A DNA stretch of 64,000 bases from Mugil cephalus (lineage: Eukaryota > Chordata > Actinopteri > Mugiliformes > Mugilidae): contig NC_061772.1 in the NCBI RefSeq assembly GCF_022458985.1, positions 9,042,001-9,106,000 on the forward strand. Reading direction: 5' to 3'. Below the pieces are notes generated by a model. The model did no database searches. It was not told where the DNA came from and saw only the letters and a program-made list of their open reading frames with translations. Shown piece by piece: positions 37,791-49,595 of the stretch. A program made the position numbers and the translations under genes. Every line of letters starts with the position of its first letter. The stretch's first letter is position 1.

Positions 37791-37844
37791 TAAAAGTTTG
37801 AAATTTGTGCTGCTAGAACCCACAATGTATTTACAAACTACACA

Positions 37845-37850
37845 TTTATT
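37845..37850 (-). terminator. cenpn: Poly(A) signal of cenpn
   Basis: TTTATT on the plus strand is AATAAA on the minus strand. It gives cenpn a 3' UTR of about 0.75 kb (roughly 37830-38582). I noticed no other canonical signal in that interval. Confidence 0.55.
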
Positions 37851-38582
37851 TAAATCTTCGATCATGCATTGGTAAACAAACAAACAAAAAACAGTATATA
37901 TATGCCAAAACTTGTCATATTAACTTGTCTTATTAAAATGTTAATGATAAAGCCAATTGAAAACAAGGAACAAAACCTCAATGTTTGACTAATCACATTA
38001 TCAAATACTCAACAATTCAGCCTGAGAAATATGCAATAATCTCAGTTTTGCAGGAAAACAGAGCACAGTCAGGGCTGCGTAAATGTCGAGTTAAAAGTTA
38101 CCATCAAGAAATGCACAACATTTAGGAGCATTACATCCATTGTGCACAATAAATTGTCCAAACCGCAATTTGTTATAGTTACAGTTGTTCCATAGGCAAA
38201 TTTTAAGGATAGTTTTTAAAATCACTTGAGCTAACTGAGTGAATTTTTGTCAAACTCAAATGGCTGCAGTCTACATAGATGAAAACAATGTAGATAACTA
38301 ATGTGTATGGTAAATGACATACTTATATCAAGACAGCACACTGTAAAACATTAGAATTAATATCTTGCTTTTATATTCAATTTGACAAAACAGTTAATGA
38401 TAATAAAGTGACAATACTAGTTAACAACTGCTTACATACTGGAGGCCTACGCATAAAATAAAATGATGGATTCTGAATTGCAGATGTATGAACAAGAATC
38501 TCAATCATAAAAGCAAACTATAGATGCACTAAGAGTTGAAGATCAGGCCACACTGTAAATCCTTTAAGTCCAGGGTCTGCCA

Positions 38583-41500
38583 CTAGCTCTGTGACTGGGG
38601 CATTTGTGAGGAAGGACCGGGGCCATTGTCTGTGATGACAAAATAATTCCTTCCTTTTAACGGAACAGATGAGAGCAGTGGTGTGACTGGAGTGGCAGCA
38701 ATTCCTATAAAATATAAAAATCCATAAATGAGACACGCTGTAAAAGGGAAAAAAACACACAGAAAACATTCTTGTTCAAAAAATGTTAGTCTTCATCAAA
38801 TGCAACCCCACGTCTCCCAAAATACATAGATATTTATTTATAGCATGGCTGCTAACTGGGAATATAATCATCTCCCTGTGTCTTCACTAACCAGCACAGT
38901 AAGTCCTCAAACTGATGATTCAAAAGAAAATTCAGGAATCCAAAAGATAATAATTAATCAGAAAATAATACCCAGCACATATACACTGTGCATCAGGAGC
39001 GTGGTGAGATGTTTGATGCTCTCAGTGTATTAGTTCTTTCAGACTGTGTGCATGTACGCCCTCTTCTGGGCATTTATGGAGTTGCCAGTAATATGAAACA
39101 TTTAAAGTGTTTACTGCTAAACTAATGTACAATATCACATTTTCCTTTCAAGGCTGTGTACCTGAGGATGCGCAGTGTCTGAGTGACTCCAAGAGGTTGG
39201 TGCTTGCAAATTTAACAACACATCTGAATGGCTCTTCTCGCTCAGTCATGATCTTATTGGTGTGGTCTTTGAATCTTGTTTCCAGCTGAGGACACATCAC
39301 AAAATACAATTCATATCATTACAGGACACATGGTTCACCTTAGCATCTCGATATAGTGGCACGGTTTTTATGCTAAGTGATTATTTAATTACTTTATTAA
39401 TTCATGTGCCTGTGTGTACCTTATAAACTGCAGACTGTAGTTGAGGTAACATCCCATTACCAAAGGCCTCACATGCCAGCTGATGTCTCTTTGCCGCAGC
39501 CTTGGCTTGTTCTTTTTCTATGTCCAAGTCTGCCGGAGAAATAAAGCCAAATACATGAAATCTCAACACAGAATTCTACCAGAAGTACACTTAGACCAAA
39601 ACAATGTTAAAGTATGTGTGACACCGTGCATAAAATATCAAATACCTAAAAAAAAGATCAAATGATATTAAAAACATACTTGAGACAGTTTGATCCTTCT
39701 TTTCTGTAAGAAGGCTGGGATAATCGGTGGGAAACATCTAGGAATAAAAAGGTCAAAACATCAAAAACAGTAGACAAATAGAAAGGTTACAACAAACTTC
39801 CTCCTAAACGTCAATACAAAAGTCATCCATTGAAACTAAAACACTGCTTATATCCACAAAAATAAGCATTGTGGCTCCATATTTACAACAGGCGTACTTG
39901 TTGATACTGCCTCATCAGCAAGTCTTTGATGGCAGTGAGATTTCTTCCCTTGAGGTTAGCATCCTTGATAGCTTGATATTTGGTGGACAGAAGAAAAGCC
40001 TGCAAAGAACACGACTCTTTTAGAAGAGAATGGAGAGCTGGACAAAAACAGGGACATCTACACAAACTATGTGTAGGACTAAATATAGAAGTCATGCCTC
40101 ACCTGGGAGAACAGTGGTTTTAGCTTAGACGTCAGACTTGTCACAAAGACATAAGGACTCTGGAGATAGTGAACAACATATGTTGGTTTGAGGTGGTTGG
40201 GCTGAGACAAGATGTCTCCCCATGCGATTTGCATCCATACAGCTTCGTCCGTGTGCTTCTTTATTTTGACCGACACCTGAAATTTGACATAAATAGTAGA
40301 GTTTCAATGAGAATGTGAAACAGGTCCATGAAATATATTAATGATTCAACTACAGCCATAACAGTGTCAAGAACTGGTCATCTGAATAACACTGATCATC
40401 TCTTATCATGGCACCTGTCAGTGGGAGGGATATATTAGGCAGCAAGTGAATATTCTGTCCTCAAATGTGAAGAAGGAAACAAGGACAAGTAGAAAGACTT
40501 GAGCAACTTTGACATTTGTGACAGCTGGACAACTGGGTCAGAGCATCTCCAAAACTGCAGTTCTTGTGAGATATTGACAGTCCACAGTGGTAAAGGGTGC
40601 ACACGACATACATGGACAACTTAGTATTGGAAGAAGAAGGTCTGGTCTGATGCATGACATTTTCTTTTCATGGTGTGCCTCAATGTTCAGGTGGTGGTAC
40701 GTATCAAAGTTAACACCAGCATAAACACCAGGGCCCAGGTTTCCCAGAAGAACATTACAATGAATGAGATGATCAAAGTTATTCACGTCGCAGGTTGGTG
40801 GTTTTGATGTTGTGGCTGATAGGTGTTTGCACACTGCACAAATTTGTAGGAAAATTAAGGAGGAATATCGCTTACGTTATTTCTGAGCTGGCGGATGTGA
40901 AATTTAAATTGTTGGTTGAACTGCAACAGCCCCACAGAGTGAGCCTCGTCTAGAAAATCACATCAAGGGACACAGGTTAAATCTCAACCGATGGCAACTG
41001 ACGAAAAGGCATTTGTTAATTAAACTCTGAATCAGTTGGAAACTATATAGTAGCCGCAAAAAAATTATTATGATGGTGTTGGCAACTCTAGCAAAACACA
41101 TACTCTGCATGTATTGCGCTAGATTTGTAAAATAAGAAACAAAATACCTTGTTTAACTTTAAACAAATTGACTAGGGATAAATGATTAGACTGAGCATGA
41201 ATCCAAGCACATTTCTTTGTATTTTGTTTATGACCGTCTCAAACTACAAACAAACATTATAGAAAGTGACTAAACATGTCTGCTGTCTGGAAATACTTCA
41301 AAACTGACAAGAGATTTCTCTTTTATGGTTTCACAATGGTGGACTGAGCAGAACTGTGACTGAAGTTCAGCTATTGTGCGCACTACTATTTTTAAAGAAT
41401 ATTTTGTTAACATACTTTAAATTTCTTTATGTTAATTCATTTGCACAACAAAATGGTTTACTACTATAAAATAAAATCTATATATTCCTAAGAGCTGTTC

Positions 41501-42480
41501 AACTGTCAGGCTTATAATCATACACTGGACAGGTTTTGATCTAGGAAAATATACACAAGGTCAGAAACTTTAGACACTTGGATCAACAAAACTGAATCAT
41601 CACTGAACACTCATGACCCAAAGGACATTTGACCAATTAAAGCTCAACACAGGAAGAGAACACCTGATCTCATCTGCAGCTACACTCTTTGTTTGTTTGT
41701 TTGCAGTCTTTCAGCAATCAGTGACACTTTATTGTTGAGCTTTTAACCCACCTTCAGGGTCCAGAAGCTGGTAAGCGTTCCACATCCCCATGTTTGGATT
41801 GTCCATGACATCTGACACATTGAAAACAAAGCGACGCAAGCAGCCTTATTACACTCATGTCAATATGTGATCATTACCTTTTTGGCCAAATGAACTTATT
41901 TTAGACTGACTTACGTATCATTTCGAGTTCTGTGATGTGCTTAATCTCCATTTCTTCCTCCTACAAGGAAATAAAATGATGGTAAAATGCAGAAAGTCCA
42001 CGTAAAGGCAGCCACTTCTAAAAAGACCCATTTAGACACGTCAAAGTAAGATAAGCACAGGTGTAAGTGACTAGATTAATTATGGTCCCGTTCTATTTAG
42101 TGTGTCACAACCATTCCCGTCAGCATATGGATGATAACAGGGCCTTGACTAACCTAAATGGAACAGGACTATTATTAATGTTTACACCCGACTCTCCTTT
42201 GCTTTGAGGTGTCGCTGCTTTGAAAATGAGATGGGTTTAAAATTAAATACGTAAATACATAGACTGTAATAATAGCAGAATTTATATTTCAGGTGACAAT
42301 AACACATACCTCGCAAATGGCTAGCAGTTTTTGTGTTAACGCCCATTTTGACTGTGTAAAATCCAAAGACTGCAGCTGCGCCTCGGTCAAACGGCCCCAC
42401 TTCTCCAGCGTCGTTTCTAGCATCTGAGACGGTATCTTGGTTATGAGTCGCTGTAATACGCGTCTAGTAGAGTCCTCCAT
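38583..42480 (-). CDS. cenpn: Centromere protein N
   Basis: Ten coding exons: 42310-42480, 41915-41960, 41752-41811, 40876-40949, 40103-40276, 39898-39999, 39680-39737, 39420-39529, 39162-39285 and 38583-38704. All junctions are GT-AG and phases agree; total 1041 nt, 346 aa (human about 339). Known role: component of the constitutive centromere-associated network that recognises CENP-A nucleosomes and pairs with CENP-L at the kinetochore. Seen: N-terminal helical pyrin-like region (1-75, starting MEDSTRRVLQRLITKIP); core block VWMQIAWG (130-137) and KPTYVVHYLQSPYVF (147-161), the best conserved part; C-terminal CENP-L-binding region with EREEPFRCVVKF (280-291). The last exon gives a divergent tail after GRNYF. 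Intron 4 carries a Tc1-type relic. Tandem with atmin; divergent from cmc2. Confidence 0.96.
40505..40832. mobile_element. Rearranged Tc1-type element relic in cenpn intron 4
   Basis: The left part (about 40512-40675) resembles the plus-sense transposase region of a common fish Tc1 family (CATCTCCAAAACTGCAG, TGGTCTGATG). The right part (about 40690-40832) resembles the opposite strand and a terminal repeat (GGTGGTACGTATCAAAG, GGTGGTTTTGATGTTGTGG). The change of sense inside the copy suggests internal rearrangement. No functional frame remains. Boundaries are approximate. Confidence 0.6.
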
Positions 42481-42639
42481 TTTCCCGTGACGGTGGTAAT
42501 TAGGGAGTTGCACTGGAAGACAGATCTTACGATATGCTGAACGACTAGTGGCTTCGTTGTCCTGATTGTGTGACCATCCAGTCGAGTCGAGAAGCTCCAA
42601 ACAAACCGCCTCTAAGAGAACACACGAATCAACCAATCA

Positions 42640-42740
42640 GATACTCCCTTTAAATCGTACGCGCTCAGTTTTGCGCCCTCTGCTGTGTGGGAGTGGTAAT
42701 ACTCACCACTGTTAACTGACCCCGCCCCCTCTACACTGTA
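42640..42740 (-). promoter_or_regulatory. cenpn: Presumed cenpn promoter
   Basis: A short GC-richer island with TTTTGCGCCC (E2F-like, near 42669-42678) and a GC box CCCCGCCCCC (near 42721) lies 190-250 bp upstream of the cenpn ATG. E2F-type control would suit a kinetochore gene, but the E2F match is imperfect. Confidence 0.35.
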
Positions 42741-43790
42741 CTGTCCTTAAGAGTACAAGCATCTAAATTACTAATTGAAAGGTTCAGGAGTATCATCTTG
42801 CTACGCAAATTTGCAAAAGTAAATAATATATAGCATCGTTTATACTACGTTTTTGGATCATCGGCGTACTCGTTTCCACTATTATAGTATATACTTTATT
42901 GATGAATGGTGGACTGATGGTCAGTCGGAGAGAAAAGACAAAACTGTGTTGTTAAACTTTTTTTTTTATTGTAGCCTTTGTGATTTAATTTCAGATTCAT
43001 ACCTTGCAGCATGTGTATTAATGTGTTTAAAAACCTTCCGCAATTTCAAGAATTTGAAATCAGAAATTGACGCCTTTAATTCAAAGTTTAACATTTAGAG
43101 TCAAGGGATTTTACATGTTCACAGAGATAAAATACAAAAATGGAAACAGGATATATACATCTGCTCTTAAAATTGAAAATTTTAAAAACAAGTAAAACAT
43201 TTTGGAAAGGCATTCTATACAAAGTCTATTTTATGTCAATTTGAGGAACATCTAAGTATTTCAAATAGCGGTGTGTGAATTTAATTTAAAATATGCCAGT
43301 AAAGCACAATTCTCTGTCCAGTGTCACGTATTTATTTATCTGTAGCAATAGATATATGCAGAATAAAGTTCTTATTGTGTCAGAGTTAATTAACATTATC
43401 TCTGGGATTGTGGATGGCTACAGGTGATATTGAAAATGAATTACAACTATTATATTTGGTTCAAAGTAAAAGCCATATTTTTGACAATAATATCGTCGAA
43501 ACTCCATTTAGTATGAAAGCTGGCAAATGTTATTGTGTTTCTGACAAGGACAAGAGCCTGTTTGCATAAATATTTCCTTGTGCAACTCACACAAAACTCT
43601 GTATGTTATGTGTATGGCTACCAAAGAGAATGCAATACAAGCATGAGGATGTAACACAAAGCGAAACAACTGGGTATAGATCATAGACTGTAAAAGAAAA
43701 ATCTACAGTGTCAGGTGGGGACCGGGTACACGTGAAGCCTGACGCGCACACGTAAACAAAAACGGAAATACTTTGAGTGGAAGCATCTTA
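42740..43790. other. AT-rich intergenic stretch between cenpn and cmc2
   Basis: About 1 kb of AT-rich DNA between the two divergent promoters. I see no exon, terminal repeat or strong motif in it. Confidence 0.4.
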
Positions 43791-43794
43791 TATC

Positions 43795-43920
43795 ATCTCC
43801 AAACTTCCGTCATCCCAAGCCCCGCCTCTTATAGAAAGAAGGCACGCTATTGGTGCGTCGGGGTAAAACTCGGACTGTGATTTGCTCTCGACGTGGTCAC
43901 TCAAATTACGTCATCAGCAG
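43795..43920 (+). promoter_or_regulatory. cmc2: cmc2 promoter: ETS, inverted CCAAT and CRE motifs
   Basis: ACTTCCG at 43803-43809 (ETS), CTATTGG near 43847-43853 (inverted CCAAT, NF-Y) and TTACGTCA at 43906-43913 (CRE) are spaced over about 110 bp, just upstream of the inferred leader exon. The arrangement is typical of a TATA-less housekeeping promoter. Confidence 0.55.
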
Positions 43921-43974
43921 TTATGAAAGCTCTGTAACGAGTAGCATTATGTCCTCCAGGTCCCTGTGTCTCCT

Positions 43975-44190
43975 CTAGGTTACTCTGGTGTTAGCGGTGC
44001 AAACACGAGGTTTCAGTCCAAACTGAACTAAAACAGCCTGTGACGTTATTCCACAAAGTAAACGACAAAGTCTCGGTAGCCGTTCAGCAGGTGGATAGAT
44101 TTAGCAACATTAGCTGAAGCCTCGTAGCAAGTAGCTAACGTGACCGAGGTGTGCTGATAAACTTGGCAGATGACAGTGGAGCATTAGCTG
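43975..44190 (+). other. cmc2: Probable non-coding leader exon of cmc2
   Basis: A stretch downstream of the CRE/NF-Y/ETS cluster ends in a good donor, GCATTAGCTG|GTAAGTTACG (exon end 44190), and has no coding frame matching CMC2. I infer a 5' UTR exon spliced toward the coding exon at 45.5 kb, perhaps through a second small leader exon near 44343 (acceptor TGTGTTTACAG). The transcription start is not determined. Confidence 0.4.
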
Positions 44191-44937
44191 GTAAGTTACG
44201 TTCAGGCGTCAGTGCATGGTGGTATTTAACAGTTACGATAAACCAGTTGGAAAACAAAAAAGTTGACTCCAGAGCATTCGCAGTGAATCTAGTTTACGAT
44301 GCCACAGTGATGCATTTATCATGTGTCCCTCTGTGTTTACAGGTAAGTGTCCATTGGAAAAAGCTCCAACCATCACAATGACAGCTCAGGAAGGAGAGGG
44401 ATGGGGAGGCATTAGTATCCTTTAGAAGACATGTCCTTCACTAACAACACTCAGTTGTTTACAAGGTAGCGCAGAAGCAATAGGCGGAGGGGTTCATTAT
44501 TAGTTGTACTAACCAATAATCAACCATTATGATGTCAAATGTGAAAATCTTCTAATTTCTTTTACGTTATCATCGGTCCATCATCTCTAGTTGTTAGTCT
44601 TGGGTGTAGTATGTTCTGCTTTTTGAAACTATTGATTATGTTAAACCTCTGATAGTTGTCTGAGAGACAGTTGGTCTCATTAATTTCCTGGCAGGAAGGA
44701 CATGGTGGTAAACCACGTCTCATCTTTGTACAGCCTAAGTGCTGAAGTCAGTGGCGAGAAGTCATCTCAAGACACAGCTGTATATGTGGCAATATTTCCA
44801 TCACTCCATATCTATTCATATATAATTGATCAGCTGGCGCACACTGAGAGTAAGACCGAACCAGTGGCTCGTTGATTTTCAATTTGCAGTGTATTTTTAG
44901 CTAATGTTCTGTTAAGTATTCACTGTGCAATACACAA

Positions 44938-45020
44938 GTGTCAAACATACGGCCCGTGGGCCGAAAGCGGCCCACCAGAGGGTCTAATCTGGCCCACAGC
45001 GTGAATTTGCAAAGTGCAAA
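44938..45020. repeat. hAT-like non-autonomous transposon fragment
   Basis: The segment contains a GC-rich palindrome GGCCCGTGGGCC and a second GCGGCCCACC unit followed by AATCTGGCCCACAG. The pattern AAACTCATGGCCCGCGGGCC ... GGCCCGCC is frequent in fish and other vertebrates and is usually ascribed to hAT-type DNA transposons. Only a fragment is visible, in the cmc2 leader intron. Boundaries are approximate. Confidence 0.4.
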
Positions 45021-45575
45021 AATGACACGGAAGACCTGGGACTAAACAGGAGACGGCAATCAGCACAAATTTCACTTACTTTTGTTAAGAAATGTCTTTT
45101 TGTGGTGGCTAGTTTGTTAAATGTAAACAAATGCGAACTGCCTTAGCTTGTCATGCATGGATATTAGGACCTAAAAATATCGCTAATAATATAATGAATA
45201 ACACTGAGTCAGACACACTGCATTACATATCATCTAAATTACAGCCTTTGCCAATAGCATGTTTGAATAATTATTGCCTCTGCCAAGTTCCTTGTACCAT
45301 TTTCACCACCACTTGAGGCCCCATCTTCCTCAGTGCAGCTGCCTGTTCAATTAGTGGATCAGATAAATCCCAGCAATACATCACCTCACTACAGCGTGAG
45401 CTTAGTGGGAACATAGAACGATGAGCATTTGTATTTTTGATGGTTCTGGATTTCTAAGTAATCCGGTTTGTCAAACAGCCTTGACATTACCCAGACTTAC
45501 TATTCATAGACATTTTATCAATGTGTGTACTCCTCCTGTTCTTTCAGCAGAGGTTCAGTAAGCCCTTAACTCAGA

Positions 45576-46020
45576 ATGCACCCTGACCTGTCACCTCACC
45601 TGCACACGGACGAGTGCAACGAGCTAATAACTCAACTGAAGCAGTGCCACGCGGAGGTGCGTCACCCTCTACGTCCTCATGTTTCTTAGCGTATCACGTG
45701 CGCAGAAAACAAAACGACGTAATTTCTCTCTCATGTCACCAACAGCACAATGTCCTGAAGTTCTTTGGCAAGTGCAATGATTTGGACCGTGCTATGCGTC
45801 AGTGCATGAAGAAGGAGGTCTGTGCTTTTATTTATACGTGGATTTTTTTGGTACCCTTTTTTTTTTTTGCGGTCGTGACGATTGAGTTTTGTTCTGATCT
45901 GTGCCTTTTTTTCTTCTGTTTGTTTGTTTTCAACAGAGGCTGGAAAAGCGGGAGCGCAGCAAACAACACGCACAAGAGATGAAAAAGAGGCTGAAAGAAG
46001 GGCCCAAGGAGCCTTTCTGA
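45576..46020 (+). CDS. cmc2: COX assembly mitochondrial protein 2 (C-X9-C protein CMC2)
   Basis: Three coding exons, 45576-45656, 45746-45817 and 45937-46020, all phase 0 with GT-AG introns, encode 78 aa; human CMC2 is 79 aa. Known role: mitochondrial twin CX9C protein needed for cytochrome c oxidase assembly, with import and oxidative folding through the Mia40 relay. Seen: start [18 protein letters not shown], nearly identical to the human start; first CX9C pair C14/C24; second CX9C pair C37/C47 ([13 protein letters not shown]); then a basic helical tail [10 protein letters not shown]. No cleavable presequence, as expected for this family. An acceptor precedes the start exon, so the 5' UTR is spliced. 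Canonical AATAAA at 46616-46621 and 46620-46625. Convergent with cdyl2. Confidence 0.95.
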
Positions 46021-46615
46021 AGGACACTATACTCTAAAACTGGCACTGCGATTACTCAGATATTGGGACACTGAATTAAGCGTGACACTGTAACAGACTG
46101 GTCCTGCTGTGTGTGAGTCGAGGAGGAGGATCAGAGGTATTGTGTAGTGGTGTACATTATCTGGATAGTTGAGTGAATTTCTAATACACATGGATACTTG
46201 AGTGTTGTGGATCATACGTCTGCAACGAGAGCCCTGAGATTTACTGGGACATTAAAACTTTGAACACGTTTTGGATGTTTTATCATTTGCACAGACAAAA
46301 ATTTGCCACAATTAGGTCGACTTAAAAATAACAGCATTTAGTACTTGGGATTAAACATTGCTTTCGGGTATCGCCAGTTATTTTCCCCCCTCTTCTATTA
46401 GCAGTACGCTGCTGCGCCATCAGAGCGATAATGTTGGCAGAAACCTTTCAGCCAGAAGTCTCTGTTGGCAGGACCCCTCAGGAATACCCTGGCACAGGGA
46501 AACTCTAAATGAAAACAGGGAGGGTCGAGTGTGTTCACACCTCGGAGTGTAGAGATATTTTTAAGTTTCTTTGAATGGGGAATCATATTGATTCAAGATG
46601 AGTTCTTTTCAAATG

Positions 46616-46625
46616 AATAAATAAA
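46616..46625 (+). terminator. cmc2: Overlapping poly(A) signals of cmc2
   Basis: Two overlapping AATAAA hexamers about 0.6 kb after the stop codon define the likely end of cmc2. Confidence 0.65.
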
Positions 46626-47089
46626 AAAAACATAATTTAATAATCCATTCTTGCCTTGACGTGGTGTTAAAACGGTGTGAAATGATCGGTTTTAAAGGTG
46701 AACGCGCATGTCTTTTTCCATTTGAGTGATTTTACTTCATGTTTGCGCAATTGGGCTCACGGAGATTTGTGAAAGGTTAAGTTAGCAGCGGGAAATGAAG
46801 AGAGATCACAGACTAGGTTTAGCCTGGTTAGTGTTTTTGATGAATATAAAACAAAGAAGAAAAATGTTGTGAACGTACTGTGTCTTTATTTGAAGCAGCT
46901 CACTCTGTCATGGTGTTCAGATCTTTCTCTGACAGATATTTAAACTTAAGGCAGTCCAAGGCGCGTTCTTAGACAACGAGGGAGAGAGGAAAAACAGGAA
47001 TGATCAAATACACACAAAATGATAAGGTGGTTAAAAATAACAACGGAAACATGCCCAAAGTACTATTCTCTGTAATAAATAATGGAGCA

Positions 47090-47181
47090 ATATATGTATA
47101 TATATGTGTGTGTATATATGTATATATATGTGTGTATATATATATATGTATATATATGTGTGTATATATATGTATATATAT
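47090..47181. repeat. (TATATG/TGTG)n complex microsatellite in the cdyl2 3' UTR
   Basis: Alternating TATATATG and TGTGTATA blocks over about 90 bp. If the 3' UTR call is right, the transcript carries ACACATATATA repeats. Confidence 0.85.
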
Positions 47182-48513
47182 TCTACATAATGATTATGTG
47201 GAATTCATCATCAAGCCCACTTTAACCAGATGCTGATACAGAGTCTAAAAGACTGTATTTGAAGGTAAAGAAGTGCTTTTTCCATCTCAGGCTACACAGA
47301 GAAAAAATGTCATATTTAAAAAAAAAAATAAAAAATACACAACACCCGTTCAAGGATCTTCAAGAATCAGTGCGATGAACGCCCACCAGACCTGAGTGAT
47401 TCGCAATCAGTGAAGCTCTACAGTAGCCACATCATTCATGTCCGCCTCACCTCCTCTCTCCACCCCCGAGTGAAGCAGGAGCTCGACGTATTAACTGTCA
47501 TCTACCATCAGATGAGGAAGATGTTTGAAGTGATTGTAGGGATCCCCTCCACGCACGCACGCACGCACACACACACACGCACAAAGCTTAACAGAGCTTT
47601 TATTCAAAAACGTTAATCGCTGTTCTTTCCAGTGACTCTTCACGATCCTAAGTGGAAGTCTCGATGCTGTTTCTGTGATGGAGCAGATCAATGACCACAA
47701 ATGAAGATGACGACTGAAAATCATTTAACAAATCTCACAGCGCAATAACAAAACATTTAAATGCTTGAAATTGACAAATCTGAAATACAAAGTTCATTTC
47801 ATCAAGCTGTGCAAACATATATAATATATATGGAAATATATCATAAATTATTTGACACACCTTTGATCATTTACAACAAAATACCACTCTGATAATGGTC
47901 ATTTAAAAGGTCAACATTAAAGTGACAATAGTGTTTACATTTTGGTTTTTGAAACGCATCTATAAATTATCTGATTTTTTTTTTTTTGTTGAAGCATTAA
48001 AAGTTTTTTTTTCTTTTCTTGAAAGCGTTTAAGAGGGGGGCTCAGAGAATCTGGGGGGGCATCTGTAGCAAAGGAAACCACATGGCACTGCACTACCCAA
48101 CGGTTATCTCAAATAAATACAAAAATAAACAGCCACATTTCTAACAATACTTACAACGCTGGTACAAAAACCTACCCTGAAATACAAGGTACTGAGACAG
48201 GCCACACATTTATACAGTATATTACATGCAAATAGTTACAGGAAACGCTCTATTTATATATTTATATACTATTCCGCACTGCATGTGTACAACTGCAAAA
48301 TGGACAAAGTTTTACAAAACAGACCTGCATACATTTACATTTCGGTTAAAACAAAATAGATCCCTAAATATGATACACATCGCAATATAAAATCTCTTGA
48401 ACTCTCGAGTCATCACATGCAGATAAAGACAGAAGCTGACTCCAGCTACACGAACGTTGTTCACAGACACTTAAGGAGAAAAAACGCAACCATGTGTGTT
48501 ATGGTGTGCCCTT

Positions 48514-48533
48514 AAAAAAAAAAAAAAAAAAAA
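48514..48533. repeat. Poly(A) tract
   Basis: About 20 A residues, on the strand opposite to cdyl2, inside its predicted 3' UTR. Confidence 0.75.
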
Positions 48534-49210
48534 TGCAACCAAGAACTAAAGAAATAACGGTCAGGCAACAGCAACATGATCGTCTGAGTTTCTTTTTACT
48601 TCACTTTTCTTGTTTGTTTTTTTAACAATCACACATTTCACACAATGGCTATCTTCACTGATAACTGGAAGCCAGGTTTTACATATGAACCATCACAGTA
48701 CTGCATGGAAGGCTACTGCTCTCTATGCACTGTAGCTCCAGCTAAGTGCATTCAAATTCACAGCTAATCTTACCATGCGATATGTGCCGTCTGCTCGTTT
48801 AATCACGTAGGCTTAATGCTTGAATTCACAGGAGAAAAGGGAACTGCACCTGATTTGTTGCAGGTGAAAGGAAATGAAGGCTGGATGGATGCTGACTGTG
48901 AGAGGAGGATACCGTACAAAATCTCAAGACAGCAGATTTTATTCACCGGGAGCCAAGGTATGGTAAGGTCTCCTGTGTGATGAAGACTTTTACAGTATGG
49001 AGGATGAACTGGGAGATTTCATGATTCAACTGCTACGACGCTGTTAGCGGCTACTGATTCACCAATGGCTAACAGGAGCTTTTTTGGATGTGCATGTTAA
49101 GGATGGAGCAGCGGTGTGTCCTCATGCAAACTTTGGTTTACACTTCAACTCAAAACAAATCAAAAAGAAAATCTTATGTACAGAAAGAAACCAGTTCACA
49201 CACTTGAAAT

Positions 49211-49242
49211 AAATATATATATATATATATATATTATATATT
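49211..49242. repeat. (AT)n microsatellite
   Basis: About 14 AT units, then a TATTATATATTAT palindromic end. Confidence 0.85.
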
Positions 49243-49595
49243 ATCGTCACTTTGTCAGACATACATTGATTACATACATCCTGATGACTGAGCCTCGTGT
49301 ACGTACAGAAACCTTCTCTGCCTCCCTGCTCTTTAAGCAATGCACATATGGCCCTTTGACTCCTTAAAAGGAAAATGGGCATGTGGACAATCGAGGGTCC
49401 AGTTAAACAAAAAGCTGCCGTACAAAAGATGATCAGGAAGGAATTTATTCAGCAGAGCTCCGGAGAACCCCCTCTGCCGACAGGCTGACACAAAGGCCCT
49501 CAATGCAGGTGGAGATCACAGCTTCATCATGTTGGATGTCCTGTCCTCTGTGGGCAGCCTCAAAGCCGCGCTGATCATCTCGTGGGTGTGGACGG

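Larger units (their letters stand above)
46865..49595 (-). other. cdyl2: Predicted 3' UTR of cdyl2
   Basis: About 2.7 kb between the cdyl2 stop and a minus-strand AATAAA (TTTATT at 46885-46890). It is AT-rich with TATATG/TGTG repeats near 47.1 kb and a poly(A) tract at 48514-48533, without coding exons. The predicted end is about 220 bp from the cmc2 end. Confidence 0.5.

Noticed and set aside
42289-42636. 52-codon N-terminal extension of CENP-N
   Set aside because: CENP-N orthologues start near the M(E/D) xxTxxxxxRxxxKIP helix; the upstream part is not conserved and lies in the presumed 5' UTR.
45614-45982. 122-codon plus-strand frame overlapping cmc2
   Set aside because: Shadow of cmc2 exons and introns in another frame; the cmc2 exon chain explains the region.
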